Shown here in pieces: positions 1-6,545 of a DNA stretch of 10,722 nt. The notes below the pieces were generated by a model. That model searched no databases and had not been told where the DNA came from. It saw nothing but the letters and a program-made list of their open reading frames with translations. This DNA is from JBQCEE01 sp051960575 (lineage in GTDB: Bacteria > Actinomycetota > Actinomycetes > Mycobacteriales > Jatrophihabitantaceae), in the NCBI RefSeq assembly GCF_051960575.1, contig NZ_JBQCEE010000059.1:1-10722 (forward strand), written 5' to 3'. Position 1 is the first letter of the stretch, and the number at the start of each line of letters is the position of its first letter. Position numbers and translations under genes: made by a program.

Positions 1-1168
1 CGCCGTCGACGTGTCCGAAGTCGAAGAGCCCCTCGCCGACGGCGGTGTGCACCGTGCCGTCGACGGTCAGGTAGCGCAGGGCCGAGGTCTCCGAGTCGAC
101 GAACCACACCCGGTCGCCGTCGACGGCGAGCCCGCTCGGTTGGGCCAGCCAGGTGTCGAGCGCCGGTCCGTCCTTCAGCCCCTCCACGGTCGTCCCGGCC
201 AGGATCTCGGCCTTCCCGTCGAGCGTCACGGACAGCAGGAGGTGCACACCGGCGGCCGCGACGACCAGTCGGTCGAGCGCGGGCCACCACACGACGTCCC
301 ATGGCGAGAGGACGTCGGGCACCGGCCCGGTGACCGTCCCGGCACCATCGAGCGCAGCCGGGAGGTCGATGGTCGTCGTCGCGCCGTCGGCGAGCCGCAG
401 CGTGCGCAGCGTGTGGTCGGCCGTGCTCGCGACGACGACGTCGAAGTCCGCGACTCCCTCGGGCAGCAGGCACAGGCCGTTGGGCTCGGCGAATGGCTCG
501 CCGCGTCGCCCGCTGCCGAAGCGCCGCAGCACGGCGCCGTCGAGGTCGGTCTCGACGACCTGGTGGTGGCCGGCGTCGGCGACGAGCAGGGTGTCCGTGT
601 CGCGTCCGGTGCGCGCCGCCGGCAGCACGATCGCCTTCGCGGGGAAGCGCAGGTCGGTCGTCGCGGCGGCGGCGTGCAGCTCGGGTCCCGGCCCGCGGTG
701 CAGCGTCCCCTTCTTCTCGTGCTCGGCGACGAGTGCACGCAGCCGCGCAGCGAGCCCGGACACATGTCCCTCACCCGCGGCCTGCGCGACGACGTAACCC
801 TCGGGGTCGATCAGCACGAGCGTCGGCCAGGCGCGCACCGCGTACTGCTGCCAGAGCCGCAGCCCCGGATCGTTCAGCACGGGGTGCTCGACCTCGTACC
901 GCTCGATCGCCGCCGTCACCGCGGCGGCCTCCCGCTCGTGCGGGAACTTCGGCGAGTGCACCCCGACGATCGTCAGCACGTCGGCGAACTCGTGCTCGAG
1001 CGGGCGCAGCTCGTCGATCACGTGCAGGCAGTTGCCGCAGCAGAAGGTCCAGAAGTCGAGCAGGACGAAGCGTCCGCGCAGTGTCGCGAGCGACAACGGC
1101 GCCGAGCCGATCCACCCGCCGCCTGCCGACGGCGTCAGCTCCGGCGCCCGCACCCGTGCAGCACTCAC
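1..1168 (-). CDS. NHLRC2-like thioredoxin-fold protein with NHL-repeat beta-propeller (partial, C-terminus beyond window)
   Basis: The first 389 codons are in the window and the reading frame is still open at base 1. The N-terminal part (about residues 9-145) is a TlpA/thioredoxin-like domain: a beta-strand leads into FWTFCCGNCLHV, giving a Cys44-Gly-Asn-Cys47 redox motif, and AWPTLVLIDPEG supplies the usual cis-proline strand. After a linker (about 150-170) come repeated blade-like segments (LLVADAGHHQVVETDLDG, VWFVDSETSALRYLTVDG) typical of NHL repeats. This order matches the NHLRC2-type family, usually over 600 aa, so roughly the C-terminal third is missing. A thiol-disulfide or scaffold role is inferred from the fold; no substrate is known to me. 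There is no clear signal peptide, so it is probably cytosolic. GTG at 1168 was chosen because the upstream ATG (1177) is followed within three codons by a stop, and because a -10 box sits exactly where a leaderless start at this GTG would need it. Confidence 0.85.
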   Translation of the reverse strand, partial: MSAARVRAPELTPSAGGGWIGSAPLSLATLRGRFVLLDFWTFCCGNCLHVIDELRPLEHEFADVLTIVGVHSPKFPHEREAAAVTAAIERYEVEHPVLNDPGLRLWQQYAVRAWPTLVLIDPEGYVVAQAAGEGHVSGLAARLRALVAEHEKKGTLHRGPGPELHAAAATTDLRFPAKAIVLPAARTGRDTDTLLVADAGHHQVVETDLDGAVLRRFGSGRRGEPFAEPNGLCLLPEGVADFDVVVASTADHTLRTLRLADGATTTIDLPAALDGAGTVTGPVPDVLSPWDVVWWPALDRLVVAAAGVHLLLSVTLDGKAEILAGTTVEGLKDGPALDTWLAQPSGLAVDGDRVWFVDSETSALRYLTVDGTVHTAVGEGLFDFGHVDG

Positions 1169-1174
1169 CCGTCC

Positions 1175-1180
1175 ATCGTA
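1175..1180 (-). promoter_or_regulatory. Candidate -10 box for the NHLRC2-like gene (leaderless)
   Basis: Read on the minus strand, TACGAT is followed by six bases (GGACGG) and then the GTG start. Transcription would therefore begin at or next to the start codon and leave no room for a ribosome-binding site. Leaderless mRNAs are common in actinobacteria. No convincing -35 hexamer is visible: that position falls inside the hairpin repeat at 1190-1246. Confidence 0.5.
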
Positions 1181-1189
1181 GGAAGCCGC

Positions 1190-1246
1190 CTTGTCCCCAG
1201 CCCCAGTCATCCAGGCGTACCGAAAACGACTGGGTCAGGGGACAAG
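1190..1246 (+). repeat. Family 1 hairpin repeat, copy 1a
   Basis: This 57-nt element opens with CTTGTCCCC and closes with GGGGACAAG. The 19-nt arms pair except at two positions, around a 19-nt asymmetric loop starting ATCCAGGCGT. It is a direct copy of the element at 2807-2863, with the loop in the same orientation. It begins 20 nt past the stop of the minus-strand methyltransferase, so it could terminate that transcript, and it abuts the promoter of the next gene. No U-tract follows the stem on either strand. Confidence 0.9.
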
Positions 1247-1266
1247 TGGCTGCAGAGAGCGAGGCG

Positions 1267-2148
1267 TCAGCGGGTGCCGACGGTCAGCCCGGGCGCGCCG
1301 GGCGGTGTCGGCACCGTCAGCACGTCGCGCAGACCGTGCGAGGTCAGCAGGTCGACGGCGGTGGAGCTGTCGAGCGGCGTGCCGCCGTAGGCCAGCGTCT
1401 TGAAGCGGGTGAGCGCGTTGTCGAGGTCGCTGCCGTCGTACTTGCCGTGGCCGACGATGAGCAGGCCGCCGGGACGCAGCGCCTCGACGAGTCGCGCGAC
1501 ACCGGCGCCGAAAGCCGGTTCGGGGACGAACGGTGCCGGGATCCACGCGAGGTCGTAGGCCGCGACCTCGGTGAGCTCGGTGACGTCTTGACGGCGGAGC
1601 TGCACGCGGTCGGCGACGCCGGCCTCGCGCACCGTCTGCTCGGCCATGGCCAGCGCCCGGTCGAAGACGTCGATCCCGGTGACCTCGAGGTTCGGGAAGG
1701 CGACGGCGTAGCCGACCGCGAGCGCCCCGACGCCGGTGCCGACGTCGATCATCCGCGCGCCGGGCGCGGCGAGGCGTGCGGCGAGGTCGGGGTACTGCGG
1801 CAGCATGAACTGCCGGAACATCGCCGCGGCCGACCCGCTCGCCTGTCCCTGGGCGAGGATCGCCTCGTCGGTGTGATCGGACCAGCCCCGGTACTCGCCG
1901 CTCACCAGCGTCGCGGTCTGCAGCAGAGGCGCTGCTGCCAGACCGTCCAGCTGCGGACGCGTGAACGAGCCACCGTCGACCGCACCGGTGAGCCCGACTG
2001 CGTCGAGCACCGTCAGTGCCGCGGCGCCGAGCGGATCGCCCGGCGGTCGTCCGCTGAGCCTCAGCGCGGCGAGACACCACGCGCCCTGCTCCCACTGCGC
2101 CGCCGCACCCATGAGCCGCTGCAGTCCCTCGTCCACCGTCGTCGTCAT
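1267..2148 (-). CDS. Class I SAM-dependent methyltransferase, divergent from tetR
   Basis: A 293-aa protein. The N-terminal ~100 residues are helical and resemble the dimerisation or wHTH-like region of small-molecule O-methyltransferases. A Rossmann-type SAM-binding domain follows: motif I is MIDVGTGVGALA (residues 133-144), the strand-2 acidic region is VTGIDVFDRA (about 157-166), the AYDLAWIPAPFVPEP stretch is the post-motif strand and active-site loop, and LRPGGLLIVGHG is motif III. The substrate cannot be told; a small molecule is more likely than DNA or RNA because no nucleic-acid binding domain is seen. ATG 2148 has a modest GGGG ribosome site five bases upstream. An in-frame GTG at 2166 would add six residues and fits a leaderless transcript from the promoter at 2173-2201. 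The gene is divergent from a TetR regulator across 54 bp and is probably its regulatory target. The pair lies between two copies of the family 1 hairpin repeat. Confidence 0.85.
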   Translation of the reverse strand: MTTTVDEGLQRLMGAAAQWEQGAWCLAALRLSGRPPGDPLGAAALTVLDAVGLTGAVDGGSFTRPQLDGLAAAPLLQTATLVSGEYRGWSDHTDEAILAQGQASGSAAAMFRQFMLPQYPDLAARLAAPGARMIDVGTGVGALAVGYAVAFPNLEVTGIDVFDRALAMAEQTVREAGVADRVQLRRQDVTELTEVAAYDLAWIPAPFVPEPAFGAGVARLVEALRPGGLLIVGHGKYDGSDLDNALTRFKTLAYGGTPLDSSTAVDLLTSHGLRDVLTVPTPPGAPGLTVGTR

Positions 2149-2167
2149 GCCGACCCCAATCGTCACG

Positions 2168-2189
2168 GCGTAACGTAACAGCGTTGCGC
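2168..2189. promoter_or_regulatory. 22-bp near-palindrome, likely TetR operator
   Basis: GCGTAACG (2168-2175), a 6-bp centre TAACAG, and CGTTGCGC (2182-2189) form an inverted repeat matching at 7 of 8 arm positions. The site ends one base before the tetR -10 box and covers the proposed -10 of the divergent methyltransferase, which is the expected position for a repressor shutting both genes. Binding by the adjacent TetR protein is inferred from position and symmetry. Confidence 0.7.
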
Positions 2190-2201
2190 TATAGTGGTCA
2201 A
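2173..2201 (-). promoter_or_regulatory. Candidate promoter of the divergent methyltransferase
   Basis: On the minus strand TTGACC (2201-2196) is a good -35 hexamer. Seventeen bases later comes TTACGT (2178-2173), a weak -10; a one-base shift gives TACGTT. The start site would fall near 2166, at the alternative in-frame GTG. The -35 lies just 5' of the tetR ATG, so this promoter and the tetR promoter overlap and face opposite ways. Confidence 0.5.
2190..2195 (+). promoter_or_regulatory. -10 box of tetR (leaderless)
   Basis: TATAGT is followed by seven bases and then the ATG at 2203, so the transcript probably begins at the A of the start codon. There is no ribosome-binding site. No good -35 is seen at the usual spacing; the operator-like palindrome occupies that region, which suits autoregulation. 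Confidence 0.6.
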
Positions 2202-2202
2202 C

Positions 2203-2799
2203 ATGGGACGCAGCCGCATCCACGACGACACCACGGCAGCGGCCCTGCTCGCCGCCGCGGAACGGCTCGCCGAGGCCGAGGGCGCCGACTCGATCACGGT
2301 GCGTCGGCTGGCCGACGAGGTCGGCGTGACGACTCGCGCCGTCTACAGCACCTTCGGCTCGATGGACGGTCTGCTCGCCGCGCTGGGTGTGCGCGCGTTC
2401 GAACTGCTCGGCATCGCCGTGCGCCGCGTCCGTGTCACCGACGATCCGAACGCCGACCTGCTGCGCGTGGCGACAGTCGCGTTCCGGGGTTTCGCACGTG
2501 AGCACGCTGGGCTCTTCCGCGTCGGCTTCGCCTCGCTCGCCACGCCGCCCGGCGTCTGGGCCGAGGTCGCGCCTGCGAATCGCGACGCGTGGACCGCCCT
2601 GCTGGAACGGGTCGAGCGGGTCGCTCGCGCCACCGGTCTGGGTGGACGCAGCGTCGAGGCCGCGGCCACCGAGTTCCACTGCCTCTGCGAGGGCCTCGCC
2701 GTCAACGAACTGCGTGGCAATCTCGGCTCACCGAACCACGCCGCGGCCGTCTGGCGCAGCGCGTTCACAGCCCTCCTTGCCGGCTGGGCGGCCGCTTGA
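2203..2799 (+). CDS. TetR/AcrR-family transcriptional regulator
   Basis: A 198-aa protein, the usual length for the family. The N-terminal DNA-binding domain (about residues 8-55) shows the TetR layout: a first helix with LLAAAERLAEAEG, then the helix-turn-helix SITVRRLADEVGVTTRAVYSTFGSMDGLLAAL with the conserved turn and aromatic Y-x-x-F. The C-terminal ligand domain contains FAREHAGLFRVGF, resembling the WHG-type TetR C-terminal domain. ATG 2203 is preferred over the in-frame GTG at 2194 because that GTG lies inside the -10 box. The gene is divergent from a methyltransferase and shares with it an operator-like palindrome at 2168-2189, so it probably represses itself and the methyltransferase until a small ligand binds. 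The ligand is unknown. A family 1 hairpin repeat starts 7 nt after the stop codon. Confidence 0.92.
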   Translation: MGRSRIHDDTTAAALLAAAERLAEAEGADSITVRRLADEVGVTTRAVYSTFGSMDGLLAALGVRAFELLGIAVRRVRVTDDPNADLLRVATVAFRGFAREHAGLFRVGFASLATPPGVWAEVAPANRDAWTALLERVERVARATGLGGRSVEAAATEFHCLCEGLAVNELRGNLGSPNHAAAVWRSAFTALLAGWAAA

Positions 2800-2806
2800 A
2801 GGCCAC

Positions 2807-2863
2807 CTTGTCCCCCGGCCCAGTCATCCAGGCGTCCCGGAAACGACTGGGCCGGGGGACAAG
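2807..2863 (+). repeat. Family 1 hairpin repeat, copy 1b (perfect 19-bp stem)
   Basis: A 57-nt element whose arms CTTGTCCCCCGGCCCAGTC and its exact reverse complement pair over 19 bp around the 19-nt loop ATCCAGGCGTCCCGGAAAC. It matches copy 1a at most positions and several differences keep the stem paired. It lies between the convergent tetR (stop 7 nt before) and the E2 gene (stop 11 nt after), and is well placed as a two-way terminator. It lacks a U-tract. Confidence 0.92.
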
Positions 2864-2874
2864 CGGTCTGACGC

Positions 2875-4260
2875 CTACAGCAGGGCGAGGCCGGGGTCGT
2901 GCAGCACGGCGGCGACATCGGCGAGGAACTCCGAGCCCTGCTGTCCGTCGATCAACCGGTGGTCGAACGAGAGGGCGAGCTGGGTGACCCAGCGCGGCAC
3001 GATCTCGTCGCCGATGACCCACGGCATCTTCCGCACCGCGCCGAACGCCAGGATCGCCGACTCGCCCGGGTTGATGATCGGCGTGCCGGTGTCGACGCCG
3101 AAGACGCCGACGTTGGTGATCGTGAACGTGCCGCCGGTGAGGTCGGCCGGTGTCGTGCGGCCCGCGCGGGCCGTCTCGGTGAGCGCGCCCATCGCCTGTG
3201 CGAGCTCGAGCAGCGACATCGCGTCGGCGTCCTTGATGTTCGGGACGATCAACCCGCGCTCCGTCGCCGCGGCGATGCCGAGATTGACGTAGTGCTTCAC
3301 GACGATCTCGCCGGACGCTTCGTCCCACACGGCGTTGATCTGCGGCGTTCGCGCGAGCGCGCGCAGACACGCCTTCGCCACGAACAGCAACGGGCTGACC
3401 TTCACCTCGCGGAACTCGCGGCGTGCGGCGACGCGGTCGCGCAGCTCCATCGTCTCGGTGACGTCGACGGTGACGAACTCCGTCACGTGCGGCGCGGTGA
3501 AGGCCGACTGCACCATCGCGGCCGCGGTGTGCTTGCGGACACCCCTGATCGGGATACGCGTCTCGCGCTCACCGGATGCAACCGGACGCGCGGCGGCAGG
3601 CGCCGGTGCCCCCGCCGCCTGCTCGACATCGGCCCGGGAGATCGTGCCGTTCGGGCCGGTGGGCGTGAGCGTGGTGAGGTCGACGCCCAGCGTCTTCGCC
3701 AGCTTGCGCACCGGCGGCTTGGCGAGCACGCGGTGCCGGTCACCGGCGGTCGACGGCAGCGGCTCGGCGGGCGGGGCGAACGCCGCGTGCGCCGACGGCG
3801 TCGGCTCGGCGGCAGGCGTCGGAGCCGGAGCCTCAACGGGCGTTGCGGGCAGAATCGTGGACGACCCGTGCCCGTTCGCCGCAGCGGTCGAGCGGCGCCG
3901 CCGGCTGGGCGTGCCCTCGGCGCGCGGGCCGTAGCCGACGAGCACCGGCTGCCGGGCCGGCGCGGCCGACTCGGCCGACGCCGTCGTCGGCACCATGTCG
4001 GTGACGCCGGGGTCTGCCGCGGCTGTCTCGATCGCGATGATCGGCGAGCCGACGGGCACGGTGTCGCCCTCGGCGACGAGCAGGTCCTTCACGGTGCCCG
4101 CCCACGGGGACGGCAGTTCGACCGCCGCCTTGGCCGTCTCGACCTCGATGATGATCTGGTTGACCTCGACGACGTCGCCGGGCTGCACGCGCCACGCGAG
4201 GATGTCGGCCTCGAGCAGGCCCTCGCCGACGTCCGGGAGCTTGAAGTGTTCGAGCGCCAT
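2875..4260 (-). CDS. bkdC: Dihydrolipoamide acyltransferase, E2 of a branched-chain-type 2-oxoacid dehydrogenase complex
   Basis: A 461-aa E2 core protein that moves the acyl group from E1 through a lipoyl arm to CoA. Residues 1-80 are a single lipoyl domain (LPDVGEGLLEADI start) with the lipoylated lysine K44 in VETAKA. A Pro/Ala-rich linker follows, carrying an unusual RRRR patch near residue 120. Residues about 178-215 are the E1/E3-binding domain (PPVRKLAKTLGVDL, TGPNGTISRADV). The catalytic domain runs from about 235 to the end, with SFDHRLIDGQQ giving the active-site His434 and Asp438. The start ATG is 4 nt after the E1beta stop, so the two are translated together as the last gene of the operon. 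A single lipoyl domain and the E1alpha partner favour a branched-chain complex, but a pyruvate or broad-specificity complex is possible. No E3 (dihydrolipoamide dehydrogenase) is present here, so a distant lpd would be needed. Confidence 0.93.
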   Translation of the reverse strand: MALEHFKLPDVGEGLLEADILAWRVQPGDVVEVNQIIIEVETAKAAVELPSPWAGTVKDLLVAEGDTVPVGSPIIAIETAAADPGVTDMVPTTASAESAAPARQPVLVGYGPRAEGTPSRRRRSTAAANGHGSSTILPATPVEAPAPTPAAEPTPSAHAAFAPPAEPLPSTAGDRHRVLAKPPVRKLAKTLGVDLTTLTPTGPNGTISRADVEQAAGAPAPAAARPVASGERETRIPIRGVRKHTAAAMVQSAFTAPHVTEFVTVDVTETMELRDRVAARREFREVKVSPLLFVAKACLRALARTPQINAVWDEASGEIVVKHYVNLGIAAATERGLIVPNIKDADAMSLLELAQAMGALTETARAGRTTPADLTGGTFTITNVGVFGVDTGTPIINPGESAILAFGAVRKMPWVIGDEIVPRWVTQLALSFDHRLIDGQQGSEFLADVAAVLHDPGLALL

Positions 4261-4264
4261 GTCG

Positions 4265-5233
4265 TCAGTACCCCAGCGAACGGTCGACGGCGTCGAGGAT
4301 GCGGTCGACGTTCGGCAACCACTCCTCCTCGATGCGGCTCGGCGGGTACGGGGTGTCGTAGCCGGTCACGCGCAGCACGGGAGCCTCGAGCGAGTAGAAG
4401 GCCTGCTCCTGCACGCGCGCCGCGACCTCCGACGCGATCGAGAACGAGCGCTGCGCCTCGTGCACCACGATGAGCCGGCCGGTGCGCTCGACCGACTGCA
4501 CCACGGTGGGCAGGTCGAGCGGCGAGAGCGTGCGCAGGTCGATGACCTCGAGCTCGTGGCCCTCCTCGGCGGCCACGGCCGCCGCCTCGAGCACGGTGCC
4601 GACCATGGGCCCGTAGGCCGCGACGGTGACGTGCGAGCCGGGGCGCACCACCCGCGCCTGGTGCAGCGGGATCGGGTCGGCGGAGACCTCACCCTTCGTC
4701 CAGTAGCGGCGTTTCGGCTCGAAGAACACGATCGGGTCGTCCGAGGCGATCGACTGCTGGATCATCCAGTACGCGTCGGACGGGTTCGAGCAGCTGACGA
4801 CCTTGAGGCCGGGCGTGTGCGCGAAGTACGACTCGGGCGACTCGCTGTGGTGCTCGACCGCGCCGATGCCGCCGCCGAACGGGATGCGGATCGTGATCGG
4901 CATGCGCACGAGGCCCGCCGAGCGGTTGAAGATCTTCGCGACCTGGCTGACGATCTGGTCGAAGCCGGGGAAGACGAAGCCGTCGAACTGGATCTCGCAC
5001 ACCGGCCGGTAGCCGCGCATCGCCAGGCCGACGGCCGTGCCGATGATCGCCGACTCGGCGAGCGGCGTGTCGATGACACGGTCCTCGCCGAAGTCCTTCT
5101 GCAGGCCGTCGGTGATGCGGAAGACGCCGCCGAGCTTGCCGACGTCCTCGCCCATGATGACGACCTTCGGGTCGTCCTCCATGGCCTTGCGCAGGCCGTC
5201 GTTGAGGGCCTTCGCCATCGTCACCGGCGCCAT
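4265..5233 (-). CDS. bkdB: 2-oxoacid dehydrogenase E1 component, beta subunit
   Basis: A 322-aa transketolase-like subunit that pairs with E1alpha to form the ThDP-dependent decarboxylase. GEDVGKLGGVFRIT (28-41) is the family N-terminal signature. DTPLAES (55-61) holds the glutamate that activates the ThDP pyrimidine ring. IQFDGFVFPGFDQI follows, and GGGIGAVEHHSES (120-132) carries the histidine pair near the active site. The C-terminal half has the transketolase C-like fold (VTVAAYGPMVGTVLEAA, EVIDLRTLSPLD). The family is usually about 325 aa, so it looks complete. The start overlaps the E1alpha stop: ATG 5233 shares one base in TGATG, and a GTG at 5236 would give a four-base GTGA overlap. 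Either means translational coupling; I prefer the ATG. Confidence 0.93.
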   Translation of the reverse strand: MAPVTMAKALNDGLRKAMEDDPKVVIMGEDVGKLGGVFRITDGLQKDFGEDRVIDTPLAESAIIGTAVGLAMRGYRPVCEIQFDGFVFPGFDQIVSQVAKIFNRSAGLVRMPITIRIPFGGGIGAVEHHSESPESYFAHTPGLKVVSCSNPSDAYWMIQQSIASDDPIVFFEPKRRYWTKGEVSADPIPLHQARVVRPGSHVTVAAYGPMVGTVLEAAAVAAEEGHELEVIDLRTLSPLDLPTVVQSVERTGRLIVVHEAQRSFSIASEVAARVQEQAFYSLEAPVLRVTGYDTPYPPSRIEEEWLPNVDRILDAVDRSLGY

Positions 5234-6345
5234 CACGCACCCACCGACTCGATGAAGGCGGCGAACTCGTCGCGCTGCTCGCGCAGTTCGTCCGGCAGCT
5301 CGACGTGCACGTGGTCGAACAGCGAGTGCGGCGTCGGGTTCGGCAGCGCGCGGCAGCCCGAGCGGATGTGCTCGGCCAGCTTGAGCGACTCGGCCTCGAT
5401 GCCCTCGAAGAACTCGCTCGGCAGCTTCGCCTCACGGGTGAGGTAGGCACGCACCCGCTCGATCGGGTCCTTGAGCTTCCACGTCTCGGTCTCGTCGCCG
5501 AGCCGGTAGCGGGTCGGGTCGTCGGACGTCGTGTGCGGGTTCATGCGGTAGGTGAACGCCTCGATGAGCGTCGGGCCCTGCGCGCTGCGGGCGTCGTCGA
5601 GGGCCTTGCGGGTGACCGACAGGCAGGCGAGCACGTCGTTGCCGTCGACCCGCACGCCGGGGAAGCCGAAGCCGCTCGCGCGCTGGTAGAGCGGCACGCG
5701 GCTCTGCCGCTCGACCGGCTCGCTGATCGCCCACTGGTTGTTCTGGCAGAAGAAGACGACCGGCAGGTTGCCGGCGGCGGCCCAGACGAACGCCTCGTTC
5801 ACGTCGCCCTGGCTGGACGCGCCGTCGCCGAAGAACGCCAGCACTGCGGTGTCGCGGTCGGGGTCGCCGGTGCCGACGGCGCCGTCGCGGACGACGCCCA
5901 TCGCGTACCCGGTGGCGTGCAGCGTCTGCGCGCCGATCACGATCGTGTACAGGTTGAAGTTGTGCTCGCGCGGGTCGAAGCCGCCGAGGTTGGTGCCGCG
6001 GAACAGCCCGAGCAGCACCAGCGGGTCGACGTCGCGGCACAGCGCCACCGCGTGTTCGCGGTAGGTCGGGAAGGCCATGTCGTGCCTGCGCAGGGCACGG
6101 CCGGCGCCCACCTGCGCGGCCTCCTGCCCGAGCAGCGAGGCCCACAGGCCCAGCTCGCCCTGGCGCTGCAGCGCGATCGCCTCGGTGTCGAAGCGGCGGG
6201 CCAGCACCAGGTCGCGGTAGAGGCCGGCGATCTCGTCGTCGGAGATCTCGAGGTCGTACTCACCCCCGCGGACCCGTTGCCCCTCGGGGGTCAGGAGCTG
6301 GACGACGTCCGGCTCGGGATGCACGGCGTGGACATGCTCGGTCAC
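5233..6345 (-). CDS. bkdA: 2-oxoacid dehydrogenase E1 component, alpha subunit (branched-chain type)
   Basis: A 370-aa subunit that binds ThDP and, with E1beta, decarboxylates branched-chain 2-oxoacids and acylates the E2 lipoyl arm. The ThDP motif runs from FFGDGASSQGDVNEA (171-185) to QNNQWAIS (201-208). TYRMNPHTTSDDPTRYR (265-281) matches the conserved loop that in BCKDH E1alpha reads H-S/T-T-S-D-D, and supports branched-chain over pyruvate specificity. GLWASLLGQEAAQVG (66-80) is also typical. I chose GTG 6345: GAGGAG ends four bases upstream, and the reading frame further upstream (open to 6405) has low-complexity content without family similarity. It is the first gene of the operon, divergent from a membrane protein across 200 bp. 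Confidence 0.93.
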   Translation of the reverse strand: MTEHVHAVHPEPDVVQLLTPEGQRVRGGEYDLEISDDEIAGLYRDLVLARRFDTEAIALQRQGELGLWASLLGQEAAQVGAGRALRRHDMAFPTYREHAVALCRDVDPLVLLGLFRGTNLGGFDPREHNFNLYTIVIGAQTLHATGYAMGVVRDGAVGTGDPDRDTAVLAFFGDGASSQGDVNEAFVWAAAGNLPVVFFCQNNQWAISEPVERQSRVPLYQRASGFGFPGVRVDGNDVLACLSVTRKALDDARSAQGPTLIEAFTYRMNPHTTSDDPTRYRLGDETETWKLKDPIERVRAYLTREAKLPSEFFEGIEAESLKLAEHIRSGCRALPNPTPHSLFDHVHVELPDELREQRDEFAAFIESVGA

Positions 6346-6545
6346 GGCACTCCTCTGGCGTACGGGGCCGGGGTCGCCGGCCGGGCGTTCGCTTGCGTTG
6401 CGCACCTGAGTCGTACAGGGGTGGCGTACAGACCCGGATGTGCAGGGGTTCCGAGCATATCGTGATGGCCCTCACAAGCGCTGAGCGGACGCGAGACTGC
6501 GCACGGGTCGGCATGAAACCTGCGCGAGGTGGGCACCCTACGTAC
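6346..6545. promoter_or_regulatory. Divergent control region of the bkd operon and the membrane-protein gene
   Basis: This 200-bp gap must hold both promoters but no strong one is obvious. Candidate -10 boxes overlap around 6454-6463 (TATGCT on the minus strand, TATCGT on the plus strand), both without a good -35. CGTACAG occurs twice in direct orientation, 13 bp apart (6412-6418 and 6425-6431). A 6-bp perfect hairpin with a 5-nt loop (6366-6382) lies about 20 nt before the bkdA start; in such GC-rich DNA it may be chance. The bkdA ribosome site, GAGGAG on the minus strand, lies at 6350-6355. Confidence 0.4.

Noticed and set aside
11..2178. Long plus-strand open frames opposite the NHLRC2-like and methyltransferase genes
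   Set aside because: They are rich in Arg, Gly, Ala and Ser with no recognisable motif, as expected of frames antisense to GC-rich genes; the minus-strand frames show clear domains.
2149..2679. N-terminal extension of the first methyltransferase through the tetR gene
   Set aside because: The frame stays open, but the extension would cross the divergent promoter region and lie antisense to tetR; the methyltransferase-like sequence begins at the ATG at 2148.
2387..2987. Small plus-strand proteins containing SHPGVPETTGPGDK or VIQASRKRLGRGTS
   Set aside because: These peptides are frames running through the family 1 repeat and would appear as spurious hypothetical proteins wherever the repeat occurs.
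2875..6345. Pyruvate dehydrogenase complex
   Set aside because: The HTTSDD loop in E1alpha and the single-lipoyl E2 fit the branched-chain type better; broad specificity cannot be excluded.
2899..6465. Long plus-strand frames opposite the bkd operon
   Set aside because: They are shadows of bkdA, bkdB and bkdC, with arginine-rich low-complexity translations and no family features.
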